A DNA stretch of 64,000 nt from Methylobacterium tarhaniae (GTDB lineage Bacteria > Pseudomonadota > Alphaproteobacteria > Rhizobiales > Beijerinckiaceae), in NCBI RefSeq assembly GCF_001043955.1, contig NZ_LABZ01000025.1, forward strand, positions 88,472-152,471, read 5' to 3'. The notes beneath the pieces were generated by a model. It did no database searches, was not told the DNA's origin, and was given only the letters and a program-made list of their open reading frames with translations. Position numbers and translations under genes: made by a program. Each line of letters starts with the position of its first letter. Positions within the stretch are counted from its first letter, which is position 1. Of this stretch, positions 34,467 to 44,400 are shown piece by piece.

Positions 34467-35064
34467 TTAGCCGCTACCGGAGGCGACTGGCAGGCCCTTG
34501 CTACCGGTGAGGCCGTTCACCCAGCGCCGGCCGTTGAGCACGATGCCTGTCCGGGCCTCGCCCTCCGGGATCGGCTCCCACTTCACCCACCACGTCCTTC
34601 TGCCGCATGACGGCATCGAACTGGATCGCGGTCGCGAGTGCCAGGGACTCGCGACCCATCTCGATCGCCTTCGGGATGAAGGCTTCGACGTGCTCCCGGT
34701 CGAGGGTGACGCGCCGCCGGACCGGCTGCGGGAAACGAACCTCGGCCAGGAGGTCGCGCACCCGGGCGCAGCCGTCGAGTTCAGCGGCAACGCCGTAGGC
34801 GAACAGCTCGCGCAGCTTCTTCATGATGCCCCAGGCGCGCCGGACGCGCTCCGGCTGACCGGGTGCCTTGGGCTTCTTCGCTGCGTCGTACCGGCGCCAG
34901 AAGTCGGCGAGCGTCAGAGACGGCACCAGGCGGTCGCCGAAGGCCTTCTCGATCAGCGTGAGGACATGCGCATCCTTCTCCCGAGTCCCGAGCGGTCCGA
35001 TCTTGCAGAATGTTGGAAGGCAGCGCTCGCGCCTCGTGACGGTGCATAGGTCCGGCGAAAGCAT
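34467..35064 (-). pseudogene. tyrosine integrase N-terminal and central relic
   Basis: The minus strand codes LPTFCKIGPLGTREKDAHVL, AFGDRLVPSLTLADFWRRYD, ARVRDLLAEVRFPQPVRRR and AIQFDAVMRQKDVVGE. After a one-base shift it continues WEPIPEGEARTGIVLNGRRW. This is the front two thirds of an integrase related to those whose C-terminal pieces lie at 9625 and 19924. The catalytic His-Arg-Tyr part is missing. Confidence 0.8.
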
Positions 35065-35316
35065 GCCGGCGCCCTCGATCCCGGTTCGCCGCAAACCATG
35101 CGGCCCGATCGAAGATCGAGAACAAGGCGCGATGGCAGCGCAAATCGGACGCTGCTCCGGGCGCCGCTTTCGGAACTTCGGCCGGGACGTCGAGAGGCTC
35201 GCTCGCCATCGGGGTCCGGGCCTCCCGTCGTCGCGCCGCTGGGAGCGAGGACGGGAGCCGAGGGATCCGGAGATCGTCGTCCTCACGGTCGACCGGACGG
35301 GCCTTGGCGAAGTGGA

Positions 35317-35649
35317 TCACTGGCCCGCGAGCACATTCAATCGGGTGAGGAACGTATAGCTCGCCTCCGCGGTCATGATCGCGGCGAAGATTAGGATCGC
35401 GATCGGCGGGGCCAGGATCGCGTAGATCAGGGCCAGCCGCTCCCAGGCGAGATGCATGAACACCGCCATGATCAGTCCCGCCTTGACGATCATGAACAGC
35501 AGGATCAGCGACCAGCGCAGGATGCCCTGGAGGTGAAAATAGTCGACGAGGTAGGAGCAAGCACTCAGCACGAACAGCCAGCCCCAGACGAGCAGGTAGA
35601 GCCGAATCGAGTGGCCGTGGTCGGTCCCTTGGCTCGCGACGGGGTGCAT
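35317..35649 (-). CDS. cytochrome c oxidase subunit IV family protein
   Basis: A 110-residue inner-membrane protein with three helices (about 18-38, 44-66 and 72-98). FMIVKAGLIMAVFMHLAWER is the hallmark of prokaryotic subunit IV (CtaF/CyoD-like). It is the last gene of the oxidase operon, 9 bases after subunit III. It has no catalytic residues and assists assembly or stability. Confidence 0.9.
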   Translation of the reverse strand: MHPVASQGTDHGHSIRLYLLVWGWLFVLSACSYLVDYFHLQGILRWSLILLFMIVKAGLIMAVFMHLAWERLALIYAILAPPIAILIFAAIMTAEASYTFLTRLNVLAGQ

Positions 35650-35658
35650 GCCGTCCTC

Positions 35659-36381
35659 CTACCAGAGATAGAACAGAGCAAAGATAAAAACCCAGACGAG
35701 ATCGACGAAATGCCAGTAGAGACCCGCAATCTCGACGTTTTCGTATCCTCCGCGCTGGCTGGTGAAGAAACCGCGCCGTCCCACGTCGAAATCGCCCCGC
35801 CAGACCTTGCGGGCGACGATGGCCAGGACGATGACCCCGATGGTGACGTGGGTCCCGTGGAAGCCGGTGATCATGAAGAAGGTCGAGCCGAACTGGTGCG
35901 CCCCCCAGGAATTCGTCCAGGGCCGGACGCCCTCGCGGATCAGCTTCGTCCACTCGAAGGCCTGCATGCCGACGAAGGTCGCGCCCAGGACAGCGGTCGC
36001 GAGCATCAGCAGCGCCGTGGCGCGGCGGTTCCGCTTGTAGCCTTGAGCGACCGCCATGGCCATCGTGCCGCTGCTTGAGATGAGAACGAAGGTCATGATC
36101 GCGATCAGGATCAGGGGCAGCTCGGTGCCCCCGATCTCCAGGGCGAAGACCTCGCTGGCGTTCGGCCAGGGCACCGTCGTCGACATGCGCACGGTCATGT
36201 AGCCGATCAGGAAGCAGCCGAACACGAAGGTGTCGCTGAGCAGGAAGATCCACATCATGGCCTTGCGCCACGAGGCCCCCGCGAAGGCCTGGCGGTCGGC
36301 CGCCCATTCGCCGGAGAAGCGCCGCCATCGGCTCGGCGGACCATCGACGGTGGGGAGAGGGGGCAGAACGGTCTCTGTCAT
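35659..36381 (-). CDS. ctaE: cytochrome c oxidase subunit III
   Basis: A 240-residue heme-copper oxidase subunit III with five to six membrane helices. WIFLLSDTFVFGCFLIGYMT, MITGFHGTHVTIGVIVLAIV and YWHFVDLVWVFIFALFYLW are family signatures. The acidic residue of the lipid/proton site lies in the first of these regions. It follows a second, shorter subunit III-like gene by 20 bases. The N-terminus MTETVLPPLPTVDGPPSRW supports the ATG ending at 36381. Confidence 0.92.
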   Translation of the reverse strand: MTETVLPPLPTVDGPPSRWRRFSGEWAADRQAFAGASWRKAMMWIFLLSDTFVFGCFLIGYMTVRMSTTVPWPNASEVFALEIGGTELPLILIAIMTFVLISSSGTMAMAVAQGYKRNRRATALLMLATAVLGATFVGMQAFEWTKLIREGVRPWTNSWGAHQFGSTFFMITGFHGTHVTIGVIVLAIVARKVWRGDFDVGRRGFFTSQRGGYENVEIAGLYWHFVDLVWVFIFALFYLW

Positions 36382-36401
36382 GATGCGTCGTCCCGAGGGA
36401 G

Positions 36402-37106
36402 TCAGGCCGGCGGCCGGCACAGGACATCGATCAGACCCGACCACGGCGTCCGGAACAGGATGCCGAAGGCCACGAGCCAGATCACCAGCAGGGCATCCCA
36501 GTAGAGGGTGCATAGCCCGATGCTCCGGACGAGGCCTGCGGGCGACCCCGTCCGCGCCGCGCCGCAGGCGATCCGCGCGAGGGCCGCGAGCCCGCCCGCG
36601 AGGTGCAAGCCATGCAGCAGCGTGATCAGGACGAAGAAGGAGCCGGCCGCATCGACCGTACGGCCGGCGCCCGCCTCCCAGATCAACCGCCAGGCGAGGC
36701 CCTGCCCACCGAGGAAGACGAGGCTCGCCGCCGCGGCGGCAAGCAGGTTCGCGCGCGCGTCCTCGTCCGCTCCTCGGTGCGCCGCCCGCTCGGCCCGATG
36801 GAGCAGCAAGCTCGCCAGCCCGAGAAAGCCGGTCGTGAGCCAGAGGAGGCGCGGGTCGAGAGGCAGCCCGGCGCTGCCCGGCGGCACGCGCATGCCGTAG
36901 GCCGCGACGAGCAGCGCGAAGAGCAAGCCGACCACCGCCAGAAACGCCCCGAGGCCCAGCCTCGCCGCCGACTCGCTTCCCCCGGCCGCCGGCCGGCTGA
37001 GCAGAGGACCCGCGCTCAGCCAGGGCTTGGCGGCGAGGTGCTGCCGGGCGAGCCAGCGCCCCGAAACGGCGCCGAGGCCCGCGAGGTAGACGAGGACGAG
37101 GCTCAC
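36402..37106 (-). CDS. divergent cytochrome oxidase subunit III-like protein
   Basis: A 234-residue membrane protein. GGLAALARIACGAARTGSPA and SIGLCTLYWDALLVIWLVAF match the last helices of subunit III; HGLHLAGG aligns with HGTHVTIG. It is much less conserved than the neighbouring subunit III and is Ala/Leu-rich. It starts with GTG inside a GTGA overlap with the subunit I stop, so it is translationally coupled to it. Oxidase operons of this kind carry two III-like genes; a distinct role for each is not known. Confidence 0.8.
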   Translation of the reverse strand: MSLVLVYLAGLGAVSGRWLARQHLAAKPWLSAGPLLSRPAAGGSESAARLGLGAFLAVVGLLFALLVAAYGMRVPPGSAGLPLDPRLLWLTTGFLGLASLLLHRAERAAHRGADEDARANLLAAAAASLVFLGGQGLAWRLIWEAGAGRTVDAAGSFFVLITLLHGLHLAGGLAALARIACGAARTGSPAGLVRSIGLCTLYWDALLVIWLVAFGILFRTPWSGLIDVLCRPPA

Positions 37107-38869
37107 GACGCGGCCCCCGCGGCATGGGCGGGCTGGTTCTGGGGCACGAAGTCCTCCGCCGCCCCCGGCACGCTGTAATCGTAGGGCCAGCGATAGACGA
37201 CGGGCAGGCGGGCGCCCCAATTGCCGTGCCGCGGCGGCGTGTCGGGCGTTTGCCATTCCAGAGTGGTGGCGTGCCACGGATTGCCGCCGGCCGGCACGCC
37301 GTGGCGGAGGCTGCGGATCAGGTTCGCCACGAACACCACTTGGGCCGCGCCGACCACGAAGGCCACCACGCTGATGAAGGCATTGAGGGACGCGGCCGAT
37401 GCCGGGATGAAGCCGAGCCCCGTGGTCTCGAAGTATCGCCGCGGAACGCCGAGCAGTCCGAGATAGTGCATCGGAAAGAAGATCAGGTAGGCGCCCAGGA
37501 ACGTCACCCAGAAGTGCAACAGGCCGAGCCGCTCGTCGAGCATCCGGCCGGTCACCTTGGGGTACCAGTGATAGATCCCGCCGAAGATCACGAGGATTGG
37601 GGCGACCCCCATGACCATGTGGAAATGGGCGACGACGAACAGCGTGTCCGACAAGGGCACGTCGACCACCACGTTGCCGAGGAACAGGCCGGTCAGGCCG
37701 CCGTTCAGGAAGGTGACGATGAAGGCGATCGCGAACAGCATCGGGACCGTCAGGTGGATGTCCCCGCGCCAGAGCGTCAACACCCAATTGTAGACCTTGA
37801 TAGCGGTCGGCACTGCGATGATCAAGGTCGTTGTCGCAAAGAAGAAGCCAAAATAAGGGTTCATCCCGCTCACGTACATATGGTGTGCCCAGACCACGAA
37901 GCTGAGCCCGCCAATGGCGATGATGGCCCAAACCATCATGCGATAACCAAAGATATTCTTGCGCGCGTGGGTGCTGATCAGATCGGAGACGATGCCGAAT
38001 GCGGGAAGCGCGACGATGTAGACCTCTGGATGGCCGAAGAACCAGAACAGGTGCTGGAACAGGATCGGCGTGCCGCCGCCGTAGTGCAGGCGCTGGCCGG
38101 CCTCGATGATCATCGGCATGAAGAAGCTCGTGCCGAGCAGCCGATCGAGGAGCATCATGACGGCCCCGACGAACAGGGCCGGAAAGGCGAGCAGCGCCAG
38201 GACCGTCGCGGTGAAGATGCCCCAGATCGTCAGCGGCATGCGCATCAGCGTCATGCCGGGCGCGCGCGCCTGCAGCACGGTCACCACGTAGTTCACGCCC
38301 CCCATGGTGAAGCCGATGATGAACAGGATGAGCGAGGCGAGCATCAGCACGATGCCCCATTCCTGGCCCGGGGTGCCCGAGAGGATGGCCTGCGGCGGAT
38401 AGAGGGTCCAGCCGGCCCCGGTCGGCCCGCCCGGCGCGAAGAAGCTCGCCACCAGCACCAGCACGGCGAGCAGATAGATCCAGTAGCTCAGCATGTTCAC
38501 GTAGGGGAACACCATGTCCCGCGCGCCGATCATCAGCGGGATGAGGTAATTGCCGAAGCCGCCGAGGAACACGGCGGTGAGGAGATAGACCACCATGATC
38601 ATCCCGTGCATGGTGATGATCTGATAGTATTCGGCCGGTCCGAGGAACGGAAATAGGCCCGGAAATCCGAGCTGGAGCCGGATCAGCCAGGACAGGACGA
38701 GCGCGACGAGGCCGATCGCCAGCGCGGTGCCGGAGTACTGGATGGCGATGACCTTGGCATCCTGGCTGAAGACGTAGCGGGTCAGCCAGCTATGCGGATG
38801 GTAGAGCTCGGCCTCGTCCGGCTCCGAACCGGGGAGGGGGCCGGCGGCCCCGATCGGCGTATCGACCAT
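37103..38869 (-). CDS. ctaD: cytochrome c oxidase subunit I
   Basis: The 588-residue catalytic subunit with twelve predicted helices. Heme a ligand His is in TMHGMIMV. The Cu-B His with the cross-linked Tyr is in WFFGHPEVYIV, which also holds the D-channel Glu. The paired Cu-B His residues lie in WAHHMYVSG, and both remaining heme ligands in VAHFHMVMG. It is therefore an A1-type proton-pumping oxidase. It is the second structural gene of the operon, 12 bases after subunit II. Confidence 0.97.
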   Translation of the reverse strand: MVDTPIGAAGPLPGSEPDEAELYHPHSWLTRYVFSQDAKVIAIQYSGTALAIGLVALVLSWLIRLQLGFPGLFPFLGPAEYYQIITMHGMIMVVYLLTAVFLGGFGNYLIPLMIGARDMVFPYVNMLSYWIYLLAVLVLVASFFAPGGPTGAGWTLYPPQAILSGTPGQEWGIVLMLASLILFIIGFTMGGVNYVVTVLQARAPGMTLMRMPLTIWGIFTATVLALLAFPALFVGAVMMLLDRLLGTSFFMPMIIEAGQRLHYGGGTPILFQHLFWFFGHPEVYIVALPAFGIVSDLISTHARKNIFGYRMMVWAIIAIGGLSFVVWAHHMYVSGMNPYFGFFFATTTLIIAVPTAIKVYNWVLTLWRGDIHLTVPMLFAIAFIVTFLNGGLTGLFLGNVVVDVPLSDTLFVVAHFHMVMGVAPILVIFGGIYHWYPKVTGRMLDERLGLLHFWVTFLGAYLIFFPMHYLGLLGVPRRYFETTGLGFIPASAASLNAFISVVAFVVGAAQVVFVANLIRSLRHGVPAGGNPWHATTLEWQTPDTPPRHGNWGARLPVVYRWPYDYSVPGAAEDFVPQNQPAHAAGAAS

Positions 38870-38881
38870 CGCACCGTCCTC

Positions 38882-39721
38882 TCAGCGGCCGTCGGCGACG
38901 CGACGAGGGGCAGCGTCGCGGGGCGCCCGCTCCGGGCGGGCGGCGAAGTTCGAGAACGTCTTCTGCTGGTCGAGCCAGGATCGGTACTGGGGCTCCGGCT
39001 CGACGACGACGCGGCCCCGCATCGCGTAGTGGTTGGTGCCGCACACCTCGTTGCAGATCGCCTCGAAAGTGCCGGTCCTGGTCGGCGTGAACCAGAAGTA
39101 GGTCACCATCCCGGGGATGATGTCCATCTTGGCCCGGAACTCGGGAACGTAGAAGTTGTGCACCACGTCGAAGGAGCGCAGCAGGGCCTTCACGGGCCGC
39201 GCGAGGGGCAGGTGCAGGTCGTCGCCGTCGACGATGACGTCGTCCTTGCCGGCCGGGTCGTGCGGATCGAGACCGAGCGGGTTCTCGTCGCTGACGAACT
39301 GGGTTGCGGCGGCCCCGAGGCGCCCGTCGGCGCCCGGCAGGCGGTAGCTCCAGCGCCATTGCTGGGCGACGATCTCGACCTCCGCGGCATCGGCCGGAAC
39401 CCGTACGAACTGCGCCCAGACGGCGAGGCCCGGCGCCAGCATCGCGGCGACGCCGATTGCGGTGATCGCCGTAAGCCAGCCCTCCAGCCGTCGACTCTCC
39501 GGCTCGTAGGAGGCCTTCTGCCCAGGACGGTGCCGGAAGCGGGCGACGCAGTAGGCGACGAACAGCACCAGGATCGTGAAGACTGCGCCGGTGATCCAGA
39601 ACGTGATGATCAGCGTCGTGTCGATGTAGCCCCAGTTCGACGCGATCGGGGTCCACCACCACGGGCTCAGGACATGGAAGGCAATCGAGCCGAGAGCGAT
39701 CAGCACGAGGACGAGCGCCAT
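38882..39721 (-). CDS. ctaC: cytochrome c oxidase subunit II
   Basis: A 279-residue subunit with two N-terminal helices (about 1-22 and 33-62) and a third hydrophobic stretch (LTAITAIGVAAMLAPGLAVW), then the periplasmic cupredoxin domain. The Cu-A site is seen as HNFYVPEFRAKMDI and ICNEVCGTNHYAM (C-x3-C-x3-H-x2-M). There is no fused cytochrome c domain, so electrons must come from a separate cytochrome c. There is no lipoprotein Cys signal. It heads the core oxidase genes. Confidence 0.95.
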   Translation of the reverse strand: MALVLVLIALGSIAFHVLSPWWWTPIASNWGYIDTTLIITFWITGAVFTILVLFVAYCVARFRHRPGQKASYEPESRRLEGWLTAITAIGVAAMLAPGLAVWAQFVRVPADAAEVEIVAQQWRWSYRLPGADGRLGAAATQFVSDENPLGLDPHDPAGKDDVIVDGDDLHLPLARPVKALLRSFDVVHNFYVPEFRAKMDIIPGMVTYFWFTPTRTGTFEAICNEVCGTNHYAMRGRVVVEPEPQYRSWLDQQKTFSNFAARPERAPRDAAPRRVADGR

Positions 39722-39760
39722 CTGTCGTCTCCTGCGCGCAGGGGTAAGACGAAATCGGCG

Positions 39761-40552
39761 TCAGGGCGCGACCGCCCGCCGATAGAGATGCCAGGTCGCG
39801 TGGCCGAGGATCGGCAGCACGAGCGCGAGGCCGACGAAGAGCGGCACCATGCCGAGCACCAGGAGACCCGCGACGACGAGCCCCCAGGTCACCATCGTGC
39901 GCGGGTTCTCGCGGAGCAGCGCCGTCGACGTTTCGATCGCCGTCCCGGCATCGACGCCGCGGTCGATGATCAGCGGGAAGGACACGGCGCTCACCGCGAG
40001 CGCGATCAGCGAGAAGGCCGCGCCCACGAGGTTGCCGATCACGATCAGCATCCATCCGCGCGGCGTGGTCAGCACCACCTCGGCGAAGGTAAAGACGGAG
40101 CCATACGTTTCCGACCCGAACAGCGCCCGGTACAGTCCCATGGCGGTGATGATCCAGGCGACGAGGATCAGCATCAGGACGAATCCGACCGCGAGGATCG
40201 ACCCGGCGTTATGGCCGGTCAGCGGGGCGAAGGGACGGGTTTCGGCTACGGGAAGGCCTAGTTCCCGCCGCCGGCTCAACTCGTAGAGGCCGATCGCCGC
40301 GAACGGGCCGATCAGCGCGAAACCGGATGCCAGCGGGAAGAGGATCGGGAGGAGGTCGCTCTCGAAGGTTGCCGCCGCGATGATGACGCCGGCGACCGGG
40401 TAGATCGCGATCAAGAACAGCACGTGCGTCGGCAGGACCATGAAGTCCTCGACCCCCTTCAGCAAGGCGGTCTTGAGGTCGGAGACCTCGATCCGTCGTA
40501 GGTTCGGTCGCGTCACTACCGAGCGTGCGGACGCAGCATGGGGTATTGCCAT
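39761..40552 (-). CDS. DUF2189 membrane protein of the oxidase operon
   Basis: A 263-residue protein with six predicted helices (about 40-60, 65-90, 115-140, 160-195, 218-245). The phrases LLKGVEDFMVLPTHVLFLIA and PFAAIGLYELSRRRELGLP are typical of the DUF2189 family, found next to oxidase genes in Rhizobiales. It comes first in the operon, 39 bases before subunit II. A role in oxidase assembly is a guess from position. Confidence 0.82.
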   Translation of the reverse strand: MAIPHAASARSVVTRPNLRRIEVSDLKTALLKGVEDFMVLPTHVLFLIAIYPVAGVIIAAATFESDLLPILFPLASGFALIGPFAAIGLYELSRRRELGLPVAETRPFAPLTGHNAGSILAVGFVLMLILVAWIITAMGLYRALFGSETYGSVFTFAEVVLTTPRGWMLIVIGNLVGAAFSLIALAVSAVSFPLIIDRGVDAGTAIETSTALLRENPRTMVTWGLVVAGLLVLGMVPLFVGLALVLPILGHATWHLYRRAVAP

Positions 40553-40772
40553 CGCGCATCCTCCGAAAGGGAAGACTCGACACGCGATTTCGCCTGATTT
40601 CAGGCTTAACCGTCGAGCTTTCGAGCGTGGCTAATGGATGAATACCACTTTTCACCATTCCTGTCGCGCGGATTTTACGATGATTCTCGATCGATCACGT
40701 ATCCGGTTTCAGCCCTCGTTTCAGAACGCGCTGCGAGCGTGGGCGTTGGATGAGCGAGGAGTGTCGTGGGCG

Positions 40773-40949
40773 TTAGAGAGTATCTGGCCTACCCCGGATC
40801 ACCGATGTCGATGCCCGCCGCCCGCGCCAAACCCTGCCATATGCAATCTGCCTGAGCGACGCCGCATGGACTGTGCTCTCGCCGCCGGCTGCGGCGACGG
40901 TGTCCTTGTGGACGTCGAGGGCGGCGCAGCGGGGGTGGAGAACCTCCAT
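40773..40949 (-). pseudogene. IS110-family transposase N-terminal relic
   Basis: The minus strand begins MEVLHPRCAALDVHKDTVAA, the start of IS110/IS1111 transposases with the first catalytic Asp of the DEDD core (LDVHKDTV). After about 20 residues it loses similarity and ends at residue 58. No terminal repeats were recognised. Confidence 0.75.
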
Positions 40950-41289
40950 CACGATCTCCTTGCCGTCAGGCCGCCGGCGCAGGCTCCCGGTCCGAAGACC
41001 GGCCCGTGACGCAAGCGAGAGGACTGAAGAGGAGCCCGGATCCAACCGATACGCGGGGTCTGGCACGCCAAAGACGAACCGATCTCTCCGCCGACGGCGC
41101 ATCCACCATGCCACATGGTTCATCCGCAAGGGACGGCGAAGCCGGTGACGAACTGATGCAAACGGTCGAAACACAACGACCTTTGGTTCCGGTCTCGAGT
41201 TTTCGCCAAACCCAAGATCCCTGGACTTAAGCCCAAGGTCCCTGACTTCCGAACCTTGTGTCGAAAATTCGAGATGGGTCAACGGCCTC

Positions 41290-41317
41290 GTCGATCTCGG
41301 GCTTGCCCGAGATCGAC
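41290..41317. repeat. 12-bp-stem hairpin downstream of the HWE kinase
   Basis: GTCGATCTCGGG-CTTG-CCCGAGATCGAC is a perfect stem-loop 140 bases past the kinase stop. It is probably a transcript end or an extragenic palindrome; there is no T-run on either side. Confidence 0.5.
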
Positions 41318-41456
41318 GTTGATGCGTCGGCATCTTAGGCCGTCGGCATGAATTCGGTCCCGGGTGGCAGGCCGCCGCCCGGTTCGTCATCCGCCCGGCG
41401 TGGGCGCGCGGTCCGGGAATCCGAGGCGCGACCAGCACGGGCGTCGCACTCCGCGC

Positions 41457-44400
41457 CTAAGCCGCCGCCTCGCCGCTCGCGTCCTGCATGGAGGCGAGCG
41501 GCGCCTCCAGGCGGCAGGTGAGGCCGGCCGGGGCGTAGGTCAGCCTGACCTCGCCCCCGACCTCTGCCGCGAAGCTGCGCTCGATCAGGCGAGAGCCGAA
41601 GCCGCGGCGGACCGGTTGCGCCAGGATCGGCGGCCCGCCCTGCTCGGACCAGGTGAGGCAGAAGCGTGGGGTGTCGCCCTCATGAACCACGTGCCAGCGC
41701 AGATCGACGCTGCCCGCCTCGTTCGAGAGGCCCCCGTACTTGGCCGCGTTGGTCGCGAGTTCGTGGAGGGCCAGCGCCAGTGCGAGAGCCGGCTTGGCGG
41801 CCAGGCGTACGTCCGGGCCGCTGGACCGGATGCGGGACGCCGCCGCCCCGCGATGCGCCGCCAGAGCGCCGTCGACGACCTGCGCGATGGGCGCGTCGGT
41901 CCAGCTCGCCTGCGTCAGGATGTCGTGTGCCCGCCCCAGCGAGATCAGGCGCGCGACGAACGCCTCGCGGGCCGCCTCGATGTCGGCGGCGCTGCGGAAC
42001 GTCTGGACGGCGATGGCCTGAACCATGGCCAGCGTGTTCTTGACCCGGTGCTGCAGCTCACCGGTGAGCAGGCGTTGATGCTCCTCGGCCCGCTTGCGCT
42101 CGCTGATGTCGAACATGGCGCCGATCATCCGGGTCGCCCGTCCCTGTGCGTCGCGAATGACGGAACCGCGGTCGAGGATGTCGGCGTAGGAGCCGTCCGC
42201 CCGCCGGAAGCGGTACTCGTCGCTCCAGACGGTGCCCGTCCCGTCGATGACGACGTGGATCGACGCGTCGATGCGGGCGCGGTCGTCGGGATGGATGTGG
42301 TCGATCCACCAGTCGCCGGTCGGCTCGACCATCGCCGACGCGTAGCCGTAGGCCGCCGTCAGCGCCTCGTTCCAGAGCACGTGGTTGGTGGCGAGGTTCC
42401 AGTCCCAGATCGCGTCGTTGGTGGCGCGCGCGGCGAGGCGGTAGCGCTCCTCGGTCTCGCGCAGGGCCTGCTCGGCGCGCCGGCTCTCGGTCACCTCGCG
42501 GGCGAAGCCGATGAGGCGGACCGGCCGGCCGTCCTCGAACAGGGTCCGGCCCTTCGCCGACACCCAGCGCTCGACCCCGTCCTCGGGCGCCATCGTGCGG
42601 TAGGTGATGTCGTAGATGCCCGCACCCGCGGGGTCGACGGCGTCGGCCACCGCCCGGTCCGCGCGCTCGCGGTCGTCCGGGTGCAGGCGGGCGAGGTAGA
42701 CGTCGAGGTTCACCGGGGCGTCCGGACCGAGGCCGAAGAAGGCGCGAGTGCGCGCGTCCCACTTCAATTCGTCCGAGACGAGGTCGTAGTCGAACACGCC
42801 GGTCCCGGTCGCCTCGACGGCCAGATTCAGCTGCTCCTGCGCGCTCCGGAGCGCGATCTCGGCCTCGCGCCGGTCGTGGATGTCGCTGTTGCTGCCGAGC
42901 CAGCCGACCACCGTGCCGCCGGCGTCCCGGAGCGGCTCGGCCCGGATCAGGAACCACCGGTAGGCGCCGTCGTGGCGCCGCAGCCGCGCCTCGGTGTCGT
43001 AGACGGTCTCCTGCCGGCGCGCCGTCTCCCAGGCCAGCACGAGGGCCGGGAGGTCGTCCGGATGGATCGGCGCGTCCCATCCCATCGGCAGCGCCTGCTC
43101 GGGCGTCTGGCCGGTATAGGCGTACCACCGGTCGTTCAGGTAGCTGAGGCTTCCGTCGGGATTGCCGAACCAGATGATGGCCGGGGCCAGCGTGGTGAGC
43201 GCCGCGAAGCGCGCCTCGGCGACCTTGCGCTCGTGGATGTCGAGCGTGGTGCCGATCCAGCTGCGCAGGGTCCCGTCATGATCGCGCACCGGATGGGCGC
43301 GCGACAGGAACCAGCGGTACTGCCCGTCGGCCCGGCGCAGCGGGAACTCGACCTCGTAGGGCTGCCCCGTCGATGCGGCCGCAAGCCAGGTCCGGCGCGT
43401 CGCCTCGCGGTGGTCGGGATGGATCACGCTCATCCAGCTCGCCTCGCCGGTCTCCCCGGCGGGCAGGCCCGTGTAGTCGTACCAATAGGCGTTGCAGTAG
43501 GTGACCTCGCCCGCAGCACTCCCGAACCAGACCACCTGCGGGCTCACCTCGACGAGGGAGCGGTAGCGCATCTCGCTCGCCTCCAGGGCCGCACTGGCGT
43601 CCCGCTCGCCCGTGCGGTCGCGCAGGATCTTGAGGAACCCGACCAGGGACCCGTCCTCCGCCCGCAGCGGCATCATCTCGCCCGACGCCCAGAAGCGCGC
43701 CCCGTCCCGGCGCAGGTGCCAGCGTTCGTCCGGGGCGCTGCCGTGCTCCGCCGCCAGGGACATCTCGGTCCGGGGCCGCCCGGCGGCGCGGTCTTCGAGC
43801 GTGAAGAAGGCGTCGATCGGGCGGCCCAGCATCTCCGCCTCCGGCCAGCCCAGGATGCGCTCGGCGCCCGTGTTCCAGCGCGTGACGCACCCGGCTGGAT
43901 CGGTGGCGACGATGGCGTAGTCCGTGGCGCTGTCGAGGATGCGCTCGTGCAGGAGCCGTTGCTCGGCCTGCTCGCGCAGCGCGCGGCGCAGTTCCATCTG
44001 CGCCATGGCCTGGCGGGCGAGCCGCATCAATCCCCGGCGTTGCCGCTCGGTGATCTCGTGCGGCTTCGTGTCGAGGACGCAGACCGTGCCGATCGGGTGG
44101 CCCTCGGCGGTCTTCAGGAGGGCGCCGGCATAGAAGCGCAGGCCGGGCTCGCCATGGACGAGCGGGTTGCCGTCGAAGCGCGGGTCGCGCGTCGCATCGG
44201 GGATGGCGAGAAAATCTTCCTGGAGGAGGGCCTGCCGGCAGAAGGAGCTCTCGAGCGGCGTCTCGCGCACGCCCAAGCCCACCTCGGCCTTGAAGAACTG
44301 GCGCCCGTCGCCGATCAGGTTCACCACCGCGATGGGAACGTCGTAGAGCTCGGCCGCGGCCTCCGCGATCTCGTCGAAATCCTGCTCGCGTGGAGTGTCG

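Larger units (their letters stand above)
40553..41456. other. intergenic stretch with IS relic and hairpin
   Basis: This 900-base gap lies between the oxidase operon start and the HWE kinase stop. The part next to the operon (40553-40720) is AT-richer and should hold its promoter. It also contains an IS110 relic and a 12-bp-stem hairpin; no intact gene. Confidence 0.45.

Noticed and set aside
40773..40949. A functional IS110 element.
   Set aside because: Only the first 20 residues match; there are no further catalytic residues and no element ends.
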